DNA from: Oscillospiraceae bacterium
Lineage (GTDB): Bacteria > Bacillota > Clostridia > Oscillospirales > Ruminococcaceae
Reading direction: 5' to 3'
DNA: 64,000 nt
Assembly: GCA_015067185.1 (NCBI GenBank)
Contig: SVMZ01000010.1
Span: 1 to 64,000, forward strand
Below the pieces are notes generated by a model. The model was not told the origin of the DNA. It saw only the letters and a program-made list of their open reading frames with translations, and made no database searches. Shown piece after piece: positions 25,442 to 34,697 of the stretch; within the stretch, counting starts at the first letter, position 1; each line of letters starts with the position of its first letter. The translations under genes and the position numbers were made by a program.

Positions 25442-26320
25442 TCATTTCTGGGTATCTGCTACAGAGTAAAGGTCGAGAACAAATTTTTTAAAATCCATTT
25501 CCTGTTTGGAAAATTCTCTGTCGGCATGCCAGTAGAGTTTCTGTTTCCAGTTGGAAACGGTCTCGCGGAGTGGAATGTATTTTACGTTGGGAAGAACTCG
25601 TTCCGCATATTTGGTGGTGAAAGCAATGCCGCGTTTTTCTGCCACCATGTGCCGGCATACCAGCACGGAACACTCATGTGCACGGTCAGGAACAATGTTT
25701 TCGGAATGGAAAAGTTCTTTCATTCTGCGATTGAGGGATTGACCGGACATGGGGAGAAAGAAAACATCATCTATGAGCTCGTGAAGAGAGATAGATTCTG
25801 CCTCGGCCAAGGGATGGGTTGGTGGGAGCATAACATAGGGGGCATCCTCAAACAGAGTGATAGATTCCAGTCCTTCGGTGCAGAGATCTCCTTCATCGGC
25901 GAAAAGAAAACTGACCTGATTCAGCATATCCACAGGGTCGTGATATTTGATACCGGCGGAAGAGAGAATAATGTTGGGATATTCGGCAGAAAAGGAGGAG
26001 ATAAGGCGTACCCACAGATCGGAGGAGGTGGCAAGGATGTGGATGGTATTGTTGGCCTCTTCCAGAGAGTGCTCCAGTTCAAGACGGGCACATTCAAGAT
26101 CGGTGAAAATGCGGTTGACATACCTTAGAAAGATTTCGCCCTGTCTGTTCAGTTTAATATGGTTATTGCCTCTGTTAAACAGCTTTACGCCGAGTTCCTT
26201 TTCCAGTCTTGAAACAGCGGCGCTCAAAGCGGGCGGAGAGATAAAAAGACTCTCCGCCGCAGAGGTGATTTTGCCGTGTTCTGCAACAGCTTTAAAATAT
26301 TTCAGCTGAAGAAGTTCCAT
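25442..26320 (-). CDS. LysR-family transcriptional regulator
   Basis: 292-aa LysR regulator. The N-terminal winged HTH (LQLKYFKAVAEHGKITSAAE, then LSAAVSRLEKELGVKLFNR, residues 4-50) is classical. The effector domain (about 90-292) has the usual two-lobed periplasmic-binding-like pattern. Start ATG 26320 behind AGGGGG. It is the second gene of its own putative operon, 28 nt after the DUF4965 gene, so any autoregulation would act at the promoter near 28440. Confidence 0.93.
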   Translation of the reverse strand: MELLQLKYFKAVAEHGKITSAAESLFISPPALSAAVSRLEKELGVKLFNRGNNHIKLNRQGEIFLRYVNRIFTDLECARLELEHSLEEANNTIHILATSSDLWVRLISSFSAEYPNIILSSAGIKYHDPVDMLNQVSFLFADEGDLCTEGLESITLFEDAPYVMLPPTHPLAEAESISLHELIDDVFFLPMSGQSLNRRMKELFHSENIVPDRAHECSVLVCRHMVAEKRGIAFTTKYAERVLPNVKYIPLRETVSNWKQKLYWHADREFSKQEMDFKKFVLDLYSVADTQK

Positions 26321-26348
26321 GGTAATTCCCCCTAATGATGATCAGCAC

Positions 26349-28400
26349 TTAGAATTTGAGAAGATTGATGAAGAGACCGCCCTGGACTGTTCTGGCCTGA
26401 AAACCGCGCTCAATCGGTGCGGAGGTGAACAGCAAATCGGAGAAGGGGATGCGGTCGGGGGTTTCGTGGAGGAATTTCCACATTCTGTCAACGATCATGT
26501 CAAAGTATTCCTTGTCGTCAAACATGGCGGTGGACCACATCTCCCAGTCGGTCTTGGTGTAGTCGGAGCGGCTGTCCAGCGGCAGACCGTAGGCGTTGAA
26601 ATGAGATTTGTAGCAGGCAAGCTCGCGGGCGTATACTTCTTCGGAGAAGAGCTTCAGGTCAAGCAGCTTATCCCAAACCATGTTATATTTGATGCTCCAT
26701 GTGTCAGGTTGATCAAAAGTGAGCTGATAGTGGGTGCCGTTAAAGGCGTTTTCCATCCACTTGGCGGCAAACTCTTCGGCAATAGCTCTGTAGTGAGCAG
26801 CGTCTTCTGCCTTTCCGGAGGCATCCAGCATTTTTGCAAAAGCACCCAATGCGCAGATGGCTTTTACAGAGAGATTGCAGTTGTGAGCGAGATGGCCGGC
26901 AAAGTCATCGGTGCAAAGCTGATATTCGGGATCATAGCCGATGTTGACCAGATAATCGGCCCACTGTTTCAGCAGGGCATAGTGCTTTTCAAAATAATCG
27001 AATTTCTTTTCCGCAAAGCTGACACCGGCAACGCAGAGAATCATATTGCCGCATTCTTCAACCGGCATCTGACGGAAGAGAGGATCTTTGCGGTGACGGA
27101 AATATTTAAAGGAGAAGCCGTATACCTGACCGTTTGCCAGCGGATAGGTGCCGGCATCGTGAGGAGCAAATTCATAAGGCCAAAGCCCCTTTTCGATCAT
27201 TTTGAAAATGGGGTTGAGCATACCTTTGACAAGCTCGGGATTATAAATCAGGAAAAGGGGAATGGAGGGATAGGTGACGTCAACGGTGGCAATGCAGCCA
27301 TTGGAATAATTCTCTTTGGAGGAGAACTGGAGTTCACCGTCATGCCATGTCAGCTTGTGACCGGCAACTGCCTGGCGATAGGCAAGGGAGAGAAGATCGG
27401 CATATTTGGGAGAGAGTGCGTTGGCGCGTGCAAGCAGATCCTCTTCAAAGTCGGCAACGCGCTTCATGATGCTGTCGTATTCATCAATGGCTTTCTGCAT
27501 GAGAACGTTGAAATCATCGCCGTCCTTTTTCCAGTAAGCGTCAATATTTTCTCCAAAATACTGAATGGATTTTACATCGTCATAGCAAAGGATGAGATGA
27601 TTTTCCCAGCCATTTTCATCGAGGAGAAATTCTTCTTCGGTAACAAGGGTGGGGTAACAATCGTTGATTTTATACTTCTCGTACTGAATCAGTTCATTGG
27701 GGCCGGCGCATTCACGGTTGGGCCCCTGATAATCCTGATAGTTGGAGGGATAACTGGTATTGGTATGGTTCTGACGAATCCGGAACTGGAACTGGCGAAG
27801 GCTCATGGCCCAGAGCAGATGACCGGGAGCGATAACATGGAAAGTGCCCCACTCAATGCGGTGGTCGTCGCCGCAGCGTTTGAGCATATGATCTGTTCCG
27901 CTGGAAAAATAGATGGAACGGCTATCGGTGCAGGCATAAACCTCCTGGCTTTCATCGTTGACACAGAATTCGCCGGAGAAGCCGAAATAGAGGTGAATGT
28001 TATGTTCTTTGCCGTCCAGCGGAGTGATTTTATAGGTGATATAGGAAGCGGGACGGGAGAGCAGCATCAAGTCATCCGGAAGAAGCGGGCTGGTGAAGAT
28101 GAGTTCCAGACGGATGATTTCATTTTCAAAGGTATATTCCGTGGAGAGGGGACGAACGCTGCAGGAGGTCTGCGGTAGGATTTTATAGCCGGTAAAATAT
28201 CTGGTGTTGACAGGATTCACTTTTCCAAGGAATTCGTAAACGATATCATCAACAGCAAGGGCACCGATAATGAATTGACGAACACCTGTCCAGTGACGGG
28301 TGGTATCATCGGTAAGATTGGTGGCAAAACTCCAGAGACTGAACATGGGGTCGTTGGTAATCAGCGGAACAGCGGGTGCTCTGAATTGATTGTTATCCAT
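26349..28400 (-). CDS. DUF4965/DUF5127/DUF1793 'glutaminase-like' protein
   Basis: 683-aa cytosolic protein with the three-part layout of the fungal GtaA glutaminase family: DUF5127 (from RAPAVPLITNDPMFSLWSFA, NLTDDTTRHWTG), then DUF4965 (around 330-520) and DUF1793. The all-alpha toroid of the second half is shaped like glycoside hydrolases, and members are widespread in glycan-degrading bacteria, where glutaminase activity is doubtful. No signal peptide. Start ATG 28400 behind AAAGGAGGATCC. It heads the DUF4965-LysR-MFS-YhhN run and has its own promoter. A glycosidase role is my inference from context. Confidence 0.85.
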   Translation of the reverse strand: MDNNQFRAPAVPLITNDPMFSLWSFATNLTDDTTRHWTGVRQFIIGALAVDDIVYEFLGKVNPVNTRYFTGYKILPQTSCSVRPLSTEYTFENEIIRLELIFTSPLLPDDLMLLSRPASYITYKITPLDGKEHNIHLYFGFSGEFCVNDESQEVYACTDSRSIYFSSGTDHMLKRCGDDHRIEWGTFHVIAPGHLLWAMSLRQFQFRIRQNHTNTSYPSNYQDYQGPNRECAGPNELIQYEKYKINDCYPTLVTEEEFLLDENGWENHLILCYDDVKSIQYFGENIDAYWKKDGDDFNVLMQKAIDEYDSIMKRVADFEEDLLARANALSPKYADLLSLAYRQAVAGHKLTWHDGELQFSSKENYSNGCIATVDVTYPSIPLFLIYNPELVKGMLNPIFKMIEKGLWPYEFAPHDAGTYPLANGQVYGFSFKYFRHRKDPLFRQMPVEECGNMILCVAGVSFAEKKFDYFEKHYALLKQWADYLVNIGYDPEYQLCTDDFAGHLAHNCNLSVKAICALGAFAKMLDASGKAEDAAHYRAIAEEFAAKWMENAFNGTHYQLTFDQPDTWSIKYNMVWDKLLDLKLFSEEVYARELACYKSHFNAYGLPLDSRSDYTKTDWEMWSTAMFDDKEYFDMIVDRMWKFLHETPDRIPFSDLLFTSAPIERGFQARTVQGGLFINLLKF

Positions 28401-28436
28401 GGGGATCCTCCTTTAATATCAAAAGTTGCTGTTTAT

Positions 28437-28465
28437 AGTATAAGATAATTCCGGCAGTTTAGCAA
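28437..28465 (-). promoter_or_regulatory. Promoter of the DUF4965 operon
   Basis: On the minus strand TTGCTA, a 17-nt spacer, then TATACT, identical in both hexamers to the DUF4838 promoter at 18238-18266. Confidence 0.65.
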
Positions 28466-28657
28466 GTAAAACAAAGGAGAAAACGGCATTTTCTCTGTTC
28501 TAATTATACGTTACTCGTAAAAAACTTTCAATTATCTGTTTATTGAGTGAGAATCATATTGAAATTAATCAGATAAGTTTGAATAATGTGGAAGCTAACA
28601 TTGAAAAAGATAATATTCATTTGTAAAAGGGAGTTCTGAAGAGAAGATGGCTTTTTC

Positions 28658-28686
28658 TTGACAAGTAGACTGGTAAATATTACAAT
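28658..28686 (+). promoter_or_regulatory. Promoter of the DUF5058 operon
   Basis: Perfect TTGACA, a 17-nt spacer, then TACAAT, about 40 nt before the ATG. Likely strong. Confidence 0.75.
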
Positions 28687-28724
28687 ATTATTCAGGAAAA
28701 TAAAACATAGAGGAGGAAACTGCC

Positions 28725-29459
28725 ATGGAATTTAATATTAATAGTCCAATTCTGTTTGTTATGGTTGGAATATTGATACTGGTAGTATTGGGACAATCGG
28801 TATTCTTTCTTTGCAAGGCATTAAAACGTTCCAAAGAGCTTGGCATGGACAAAAAAGTGATCAAAAAGACAATATCTTCATCGGCTGTGTTTACCGTTGC
28901 ACCGGCTGTGGCTATTCTGGTAGGGGTTATCACGCTCTCCAAGAGTCTTGGTATTGCGCTGCCGTGGCTGCGGCTGTCTGTCATCGGTTCACTGACCTAT
29001 GAGACGGTAGCGGCAGGTACGGCGCTGGAAGAGTTGGGGCTGGGTTTGGAGATGCCGATTGTGGAGGCATCCGATTTTGTTACTGTCGTTTTTGTTATGA
29101 CAACAGGAATTATCATTGGTTTGCTGTTGGTTCCTTTTGTGACGAAGAAGATTCAAAAGGGTATGAATAAAATTGAGATGAAAGATAAAAAATGGGGAGA
29201 GATATTGAACAATGCCATGTTCCTGGGTATGATCTCTGCCTTTTTGGGTTATGTTTTCTGTGATGTTGCCAACGTGTTTCATGGCGATACGTCGGGTCTG
29301 ATTCCGGTGTGTGTTATGGCAGTATCGGCAGTTGTAATGATGATCTGCGGCCTGCTCTCCCGGAAACTGAAACAGAGATGGATCACCGACTATGCGCTGC
29401 CGATCAGTTTGGTTTGCGGAATGGCATCGGCAATTCCGTTTACAGCGTGGTTGAGATAA
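28725..29459 (+). CDS. DUF5058-family membrane protein
   Basis: 244-aa integral membrane protein with about six or seven helices; I recognise it as DUF5058. Notable segments are APAVAILVGVITLSKSLGIA, SLTYETVAAGTALEELGLG and SFVTVVF-type hydrophobic stretches, with TTGIIIGLLLVPFVTKKIQ later. Start ATG 28725 behind GAGGAGG. It forms a tight operon with a second membrane protein (17-nt gap) and an M20 peptidase (15-nt gap). The pair probably forms a transporter whose cargo the peptidase hydrolyses; no member is characterised to my knowledge. Confidence 0.82.
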   Translation: MEFNINSPILFVMVGILILVVLGQSVFFLCKALKRSKELGMDKKVIKKTISSSAVFTVAPAVAILVGVITLSKSLGIALPWLRLSVIGSLTYETVAAGTALEELGLGLEMPIVEASDFVTVVFVMTTGIIIGLLLVPFVTKKIQKGMNKIEMKDKKWGEILNNAMFLGMISAFLGYVFCDVANVFHGDTSGLIPVCVMAVSAVVMMICGLLSRKLKQRWITDYALPISLVCGMASAIPFTAWLR

Positions 29460-29476
29460 GAGGGGAGGCAAGGAAA

Positions 29477-30151
29477 ATGAAAAACAATAACGGTACCGTG
29501 ACCTATCTTGACAGCATTCATCGCTACGGAAGAATATGGGGAATTGTTCTGTTTGTGCTGATCATGGCATTTCCCTTTGCAATAGCTATTATTTTTGATG
29601 CTAAGCCGGAATGGGGACCGCTGGCCCGGGGAACACTGGCTATTCTGCCGATGTACTGGGCGGTGGGTATTGTGGAGATTCTGACCTATGTTCCCATGCT
29701 GGGAGCGGGCGGAGCCTATCTCTCTTTTGTTACAGGCAATATAGCCAACCTGAAGCTGCCCTGTGCAATCGATGCTATGGAGCGTGCCAATGTGAAAGCG
29801 AGCAGTGAAGAGGGTGAGATCATATCCACCATATCCATCGCTGTTTCCAGTATTGTCACTACGCTCATCATTATCATTGGTGTTATTCTCATCATTCCTC
29901 TTTCGCCGATCCTTTCGTCAGAGGTGCTCAACGCTGCCTTTGAGCAGTTGCTTCCGGCCCTGTTCGGCGGATTGGCGGTGGTGTTTATCTCCAAGAATCT
30001 GAAACTCTCTGTGGCACCAATTGTGCTGATGCTGGTTTTGTTTATTTTTGTGCCGGCACTCAATGCGGGTACCGTCGGTATCATGGTCCCTGTCGGTGTG
30101 GTGTTCACAATTGTTGTTGCAAGAATTCTCTATAAAAAAGGAATGCTTTGA
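29477..30151 (+). CDS. Partner membrane protein of the DUF5058 operon
   Basis: 224-aa membrane protein with about six helices (FVLIMAFPFAIAIIF, AILPMYWAVGIVEILTYVP, IVTTLIIIIGVILIIPLSP, IVLMLVLFIFVPALNAG). ATG 29477 lies behind AGGGGAGGCAAGG; an in-frame open region upstream overlaps the DUF5058 gene in another frame and is not used. Residues GAGGAYLSFVTGNIANLKLPC between helices 2 and 3 are Gly-rich and could line a permeation path. I do not recognise a named family beyond its constant pairing with DUF5058 proteins. Confidence 0.8.
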   Translation: MKNNNGTVTYLDSIHRYGRIWGIVLFVLIMAFPFAIAIIFDAKPEWGPLARGTLAILPMYWAVGIVEILTYVPMLGAGGAYLSFVTGNIANLKLPCAIDAMERANVKASSEEGEIISTISIAVSSIVTTLIIIIGVILIIPLSPILSSEVLNAAFEQLLPALFGGLAVVFISKNLKLSVAPIVLMLVLFIFVPALNAGTVGIMVPVGVVFTIVVARILYKKGML

Positions 30152-30166
30152 TAGGAGGGTATTTGG

Positions 30167-31606
30167 ATGCAGTATGTTTTATATGCCGTATTGGCTGCCA
30201 TCGCTGTACTGATTGCTGTTATATTGATCCGTACAGCCATGTTTAAACCTAAAAAACAAGTGGAAGTTCTCGAAGGGGAAGAGTGTTTTGATAAAGAAAA
30301 AGCCGTGGAGACTCTTCGGGAGCTGGTGCGGTGCAAAACCGTTTCCAGTTATGACAAGATAAAAGAAGATGATGCGGAGTTTGCAAAGCTGATTGCCCTG
30401 CTCCCGGAGTTGTACCCCAATGTGGCAGAGGCTTGTTCCATGATGGAAATGGAAGAAAGGGGACTGCTTTTTCGGTGGAGCGGAAAACTGCATGATGCGC
30501 CAGCCGTGATGATGGCGCATTATGATGTGGTTCCCGTCAATGAAGAATTGTGGGAGAAACCGCCCTTTGAGGCAATTCTTGAAGACGGGGTTCTCTGGGG
30601 AAGAGGAACATTGGATACCAAAGTGACTTTCAATGCAATTCTCAGTGCAGCGGATAAATTGATTGCAGAAGGATTTGTACCGGAAAACGATGTGTATTTT
30701 GCTTTCTCCGGCGGCGAAGAAGTGAACGGCGAAGGTGCTGTCCATATTGTGAACTATTTTGAGGAAAACGGTATCACACCGGCGTTGGTTGTGGATGAAG
30801 GTGGTGCCGTGGTGGAGGGCGTCTTCCCCGGTGTATCTGCGCCCTGCGGAATGATAGGTATTGCCGAAAAAGGCATGATGGATATCTGTTATACAACAAA
30901 ATCCGGCGGCGGACATGCTTCTGCACCAAAACCGCACACACCGGTGGGAATTCTCTCTGCGGTTTGCTGTCGGATTGAAAATAACCCTTTTAAAATGCAT
31001 CTGACCAAACCGGTGGCAGAGATGTTTGATACACTGGGAAGACATTCCTCTTTTGTTTACCGGATGATTTTTGCCAATCTCTGGTGCTTCTCGGGAGTGC
31101 TGGACCTGATCTGTAAAAAGAGCGGCGGCGAGCTGAATGCATTGATGCGCACAACAGTGGCTTTTACTCAAATGCAGGGAAGCAAGGCTTCCAATGTTAT
31201 TCCTCCGGAGGCATCTATGGTTTCCAATATCCGTCTTAATCCAAAAGATACCATGGAGACTGCTCTTGCCTATATCAGGAAGGTTGCCGATGATCCCAAT
31301 GTGGAGATGAACTGTATGCACGGCATGAACCCCAGCCCTGTTTCGGAGACCGGCTGTGCGGCGTGGGATAAGGTAGCAAAAGCAGTGGCATCCACATGGA
31401 AAGGTTGTATTGTTTCACCCTATCTGATGGTACAGTGCTCCGACAGCAGACATTACGGCAAAATATCCAACCATGTCTACCGTTTTTCGGCTATGGATCT
31501 AACATCGGAAGAGCGCAGCACTATTCATGGCAACAATGAGCGGATTCGGCTTGAAACCGTGTACCGTGCAGTGGAATTTTACATCAGATTGATGAGACAG
31601 TGCTGA
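30167..31606 (+). CDS. Membrane-anchored M20 peptidase (PM20D1-like)
   Basis: 479-aa M20 metallopeptidase with an N-terminal transmembrane anchor (residues 4-24), then a catalytic domain. Zinc-site motifs are MAHYDVVPV at about 122-130, GRGTLDTKVT at about 145-154, SGGEEVNGEG at about 183-192 (general-base Glu pair) and VVDEGG at about 209. The C-terminal SPYLMVQCSDSRHYG supplies the last metal His. The architecture resembles PM20D1 and carboxypeptidase S, which make or break N-acyl amino acids and peptides. Start ATG 30167 behind AGGAGGG. Last gene of the DUF5058 operon. Confidence 0.92.
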   Translation: MQYVLYAVLAAIAVLIAVILIRTAMFKPKKQVEVLEGEECFDKEKAVETLRELVRCKTVSSYDKIKEDDAEFAKLIALLPELYPNVAEACSMMEMEERGLLFRWSGKLHDAPAVMMAHYDVVPVNEELWEKPPFEAILEDGVLWGRGTLDTKVTFNAILSAADKLIAEGFVPENDVYFAFSGGEEVNGEGAVHIVNYFEENGITPALVVDEGGAVVEGVFPGVSAPCGMIGIAEKGMMDICYTTKSGGGHASAPKPHTPVGILSAVCCRIENNPFKMHLTKPVAEMFDTLGRHSSFVYRMIFANLWCFSGVLDLICKKSGGELNALMRTTVAFTQMQGSKASNVIPPEASMVSNIRLNPKDTMETALAYIRKVADDPNVEMNCMHGMNPSPVSETGCAAWDKVAKAVASTWKGCIVSPYLMVQCSDSRHYGKISNHVYRFSAMDLTSEERSTIHGNNERIRLETVYRAVEFYIRLMRQC

Positions 31607-31627
31607 AACAGCACAGAAGATAAAGAC

Positions 31628-31671
31628 AGCCCCTCTCTGCTATCCGGACAAAGTGATAGCGGAGAGGGGCT
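31628..31671. terminator. Bidirectional terminator
   Basis: 17-bp arms AGCCCCTCTCTGCTATC / GATAGCGGAGAGGGGCT (one G-T pair), 10-nt loop, between the convergent M20 and P-type ATPase genes. Confidence 0.85.
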
Positions 31672-31680
31672 TTGTTATAC

Positions 31681-34200
31681 TTACTTTTTGGAGGAAATTC
31701 GTTTGAAAATTTCGGAAATAACAGGGACGATAAGGGAGACACCAATAATGGTAAACAATTGAGCGGAAGTGAGTGGAACGGTCTCAAAGATAGTTTGCAT
31801 AAAGGGAAGATAAACGGCTGCCAGCGTGACACCGGCAGAAATCAGCACGGCTGCCAGCATAAAAAAGTTATTGAATGGATTAATGCGGGTCAGGGGGCGT
31901 GTTTCACTTTTGCATTCAAAAACATGGATCAGCTGCGTGGTGATCAGTGTGACAAGGGCTGCGGTGCGGGCGAGAGGAATGCTGCCATGAACATGATAAA
32001 ATAAAGTGTACATGCCAAAAGTGGTAAGTCCGATCATGCAGCCGCGGAAGAGAATGGTAGAGAGCAGTCCACCGGAAAAGACACCGTCGCTGCGTTTGCG
32101 GGGTTTCTGGTTCATAATATCCGGTTCACCGGGTTCCATCCCCAAGGCAATAGCTGGCAGACTGTCGGTAACGAGGTTTACCAACAGAATTTGAATTGGA
32201 ATCAGGATGGTGGGAGCACCGGCCAGCATACCGACAAACATGGTAATAACTTCACCAATATTACAAGAGAGAAGATAGCGAATAAATTTTCGGATGTTGG
32301 AGAAAATACCGCGTCCTTCCTCCACAGCAGCAACCAGTGTGGAAAAATTATCATCCATCAGGACAACAGAAGAGGCCTCTTTGGTGACATCAGAACCGGC
32401 AATGCCCATGGCTACGCCGATATCCGCCTCTTTAACAGCAGGGGCATCGTTGACACCGTCTCCTGTCATGGCTACAATGTGTCCGTGCTTTTTTAGTGCT
32501 TTTACAATTTTTAGTTTGTGAGCGGGGCTGACTCTGGCAAAGACAGAAACTTTTTCCACCTCTTTGGCGAAAAGATCATTGCTGATGGCATCGATTTCAG
32601 CGCCGGTCATGCAACGGTCAGAGCTGCGGAAGATGCCGAGCTGTCTGGCGATAGCGACAGCGGTATTTTTGTGGTCGCCGGTTATCATAACGGGGCGGAT
32701 ACCTGCCAGTTTACAGCGCTTCACTGCTTCAAAGGCTTCTTTACGGGGAGGATCCAGCATACCGGCAAGACCGACAAATACCAGATGATCTTCTTTGATC
32801 TGCGTCCCTGCAGTGTTTTTCATGGCGAAACCGATGACCCGCAGTGCTTTGTCGCAGAGCGCGGTATTGGCGGCTTCAATCTCTTGGAGAATTTTGCTGT
32901 CCAAAGGGCGAACTCCTTGGGAGGAAAGATATTGTGTGCAGTGGGAGAGCAGCATCTCCGGTGCACCTTTGGTCAGCTGCCGACAGCCATCGGCAGAGGA
33001 AACAATGACCGACATCAATTTGCGGGAGGAGTCAAAGGGGAGCTCTGCAAGGCGGGGATTTTTTCGTTCGAGTTCATCGGCGCGGATGCCCCTGTTCAGT
33101 GCCATATCATAGAGGGCGGCCTCTGTAGGATTCTGAGAAGAGGAGGAACTGTTATTGCACAAAACGGCAATTTCATTCAGCATGCGTTCGGCAAGTGAAT
33201 TGCCCAAAACATAGGTTTCGGTCACGGTCATTTTATTTTGAGTAAGAGTTCCTGTCTTATCGGAGCATATAACATCGGAACAGCCTAGGGTTTCGACGGC
33301 ATGGAGACGGCGGATCAATGCACCGCGTTTCAGCATACGAGAGGTGCCAAGCCCCAGAGAAATGGTGACCACGGCTGGCAACCCTTCCGGGATGGCTGCA
33401 ACAGCGAGAGAAAGACCGGTTAAAAACATCGTGAACAACTCTTCGCCGCGGAGAATACCGGTCAGTGTAACGATCAGGCAGATGACAAGACAGGCAATGG
33501 AAATGATTTTGCCCATGACAGCCAATTTTTGCTGAAGGGGTGTTTTCTCTTCGGGAATTTCACGAAGCAAACCGGCGATGCCGCCCATTTGAGTGGACAT
33601 GCCTGTGGTGCTGACAAAAAATTTCCCATGCCCTGAGGTGATGATAGTACCCATGTACACCATATCATGACGATTTTGGAGGGTAAAGGCTTCTTTTATG
33701 TCGCTTTCAACAGCAATATGTTTTTCAACGGGAAGAGATTCTCCGGTTAGTAATGATTCATCGGCAGCAAGAGCAGCAGATTCCAGTACAAAACCGTCGG
33801 CACAGACTTTCATGCCGGCTTTCAGCAAAACAATGTCGCCCGGAACCACTTCTTCAGCAGGGATATCGACGGGAGAACCATCGCGGATAACTTTGGCCAT
33901 GGGCGCTGCCATCCGTTTCAGGGCTTCCAGTGTTTTCTCGGTGCGGTATTCCTGAATAAATCCCACTACGGCATTGAGAAATACAATGGCAATAATGGTG
34001 ATGGCTTCCACATATTCTCCCATTGCTACCGAAATGATTGTGGAAGCAAGCAGAATCAGCACCAAAATATCTTTAAACTGGGAAGCAAATATTTTGGCTG
34101 CTCCGGCTTTTTTTGCCGATTTCAGCCGATTGGGTCCATATTGTCTGAACCGCTCGGCGGCTTCTTCTCTGCTAAGCCCTTTTCGAAGCTCTTCTTTCAT
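31681..34200 (-). CDS. Cation-transporting P-type ATPase (Ca2+/SERCA-like, type IIA)
   Basis: 839-aa P-type ATPase that should export Ca2+ (or a related cation) from the cytosol. It has an N-terminal cation-ATPase domain, the actuator motif LTGESLP (TGES at 152-155) and helix 4 AAIPEGLPAVV with PEGLP at 271-275 (a Ca2+-site ligand Glu). The phosphorylation motif SDKTGTLT has Asp314, the nucleotide-site TKGAPEML is at about 420, and AMTGDGVNDAPAVKEADIG at about 590. Helix 6 reads LVTDSLPAIALG, matching the NxxTD-type calcium ligands. Slightly shorter than typical (about 870-900). Start ATG 34200 behind TGGAGG. Monocistronic. Confidence 0.93.
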   Translation of the reverse strand: MKEELRKGLSREEAAERFRQYGPNRLKSAKKAGAAKIFASQFKDILVLILLASTIISVAMGEYVEAITIIAIVFLNAVVGFIQEYRTEKTLEALKRMAAPMAKVIRDGSPVDIPAEEVVPGDIVLLKAGMKVCADGFVLESAALAADESLLTGESLPVEKHIAVESDIKEAFTLQNRHDMVYMGTIITSGHGKFFVSTTGMSTQMGGIAGLLREIPEEKTPLQQKLAVMGKIISIACLVICLIVTLTGILRGEELFTMFLTGLSLAVAAIPEGLPAVVTISLGLGTSRMLKRGALIRRLHAVETLGCSDVICSDKTGTLTQNKMTVTETYVLGNSLAERMLNEIAVLCNNSSSSSQNPTEAALYDMALNRGIRADELERKNPRLAELPFDSSRKLMSVIVSSADGCRQLTKGAPEMLLSHCTQYLSSQGVRPLDSKILQEIEAANTALCDKALRVIGFAMKNTAGTQIKEDHLVFVGLAGMLDPPRKEAFEAVKRCKLAGIRPVMITGDHKNTAVAIARQLGIFRSSDRCMTGAEIDAISNDLFAKEVEKVSVFARVSPAHKLKIVKALKKHGHIVAMTGDGVNDAPAVKEADIGVAMGIAGSDVTKEASSVVLMDDNFSTLVAAVEEGRGIFSNIRKFIRYLLSCNIGEVITMFVGMLAGAPTILIPIQILLVNLVTDSLPAIALGMEPGEPDIMNQKPRKRSDGVFSGGLLSTILFRGCMIGLTTFGMYTLFYHVHGSIPLARTAALVTLITTQLIHVFECKSETRPLTRINPFNNFFMLAAVLISAGVTLAAVYLPFMQTIFETVPLTSAQLFTIIGVSLIVPVISEIFKRISSKK

Positions 34201-34339
34201 GTTATGACCTCCATCCGTGGATAAGCTCTTTTTTTATCTTATGAGGACAGGCGAGCAGATAGTACGGAAAAGAAGAAGAGAATATTTAAGAAAAGACCGC
34301 ATAGAATAAAAGGAAACAAGTTTGGAGGCATATTGATTT

Positions 34340-34486
34340 ATGAAAAAAGAAAAAAATAATAATCCTACGCAAAAAGTGATTGATATGGTGAGAAATAAAT
34401 CGGCGAAAGCAGATCCTTTGGGCAGCTATACGGGCAAACCGGAAGAGGAAAATACCGTGCCTGTACAGGATGTGGATGATCTTTGA
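34340..34486 (+). CDS. Conserved small acidic protein (48 aa)
   Basis: 48-aa protein starting MKKEKNNNPTQKVIDM; the C-terminal half contains DPLGSYTG and ends ENTVPVQDVDDL. The pattern D-P-x-G-S-Y-T-G ... P-V-Q-D-x-D-D-L is one I know from small uncharacterised clostridial proteins. ATG 34340 sits behind TTTGGAGG with a 10-nt spacer, and a terminator follows 50 nt after the stop. Function unknown. It is highly charged, without a membrane segment or Cys. Confidence 0.8.
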   Translation: MKKEKNNNPTQKVIDMVRNKSAKADPLGSYTGKPEEENTVPVQDVDDL

Positions 34487-34538
34487 AGAAACTGAGAAGG
34501 AAATCTAAAGAAATAAAACGTATTAGAAAAAACGGGAA

Positions 34539-34562
34539 GGCACACTTTTTTATTAGTGTGTC
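34539..34562 (+). terminator. Terminator after the small protein gene
   Basis: 8-bp arms GGCACACT / AGTGTGTC (one G-T pair) with an 8-nt loop, then TTTTT. Confidence 0.7.
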
Positions 34563-34697
34563 TTTTTATATTAGAAGACGGAAAAGTGCAGGAATTTACT
34601 ATAAAAATTGTAAAAAAGAAAAGGGGATAAAATGTGGCGATTTAGAGTTCTTTTGGGCGATAAGACAAAATGTGTTAACTTGGTTAATGATTGTTCA

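Larger units (their letters stand above)
28401..28724. other. Divergent intergenic region with two promoters
   Basis: 324 bp between divergent starts. It holds the DUF4965 promoter (28437-28465) and the DUF5058 promoter (28658-28686). The AT-rich middle (about 28510-28640) shows no gene or clear palindrome. Confidence 0.6.
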
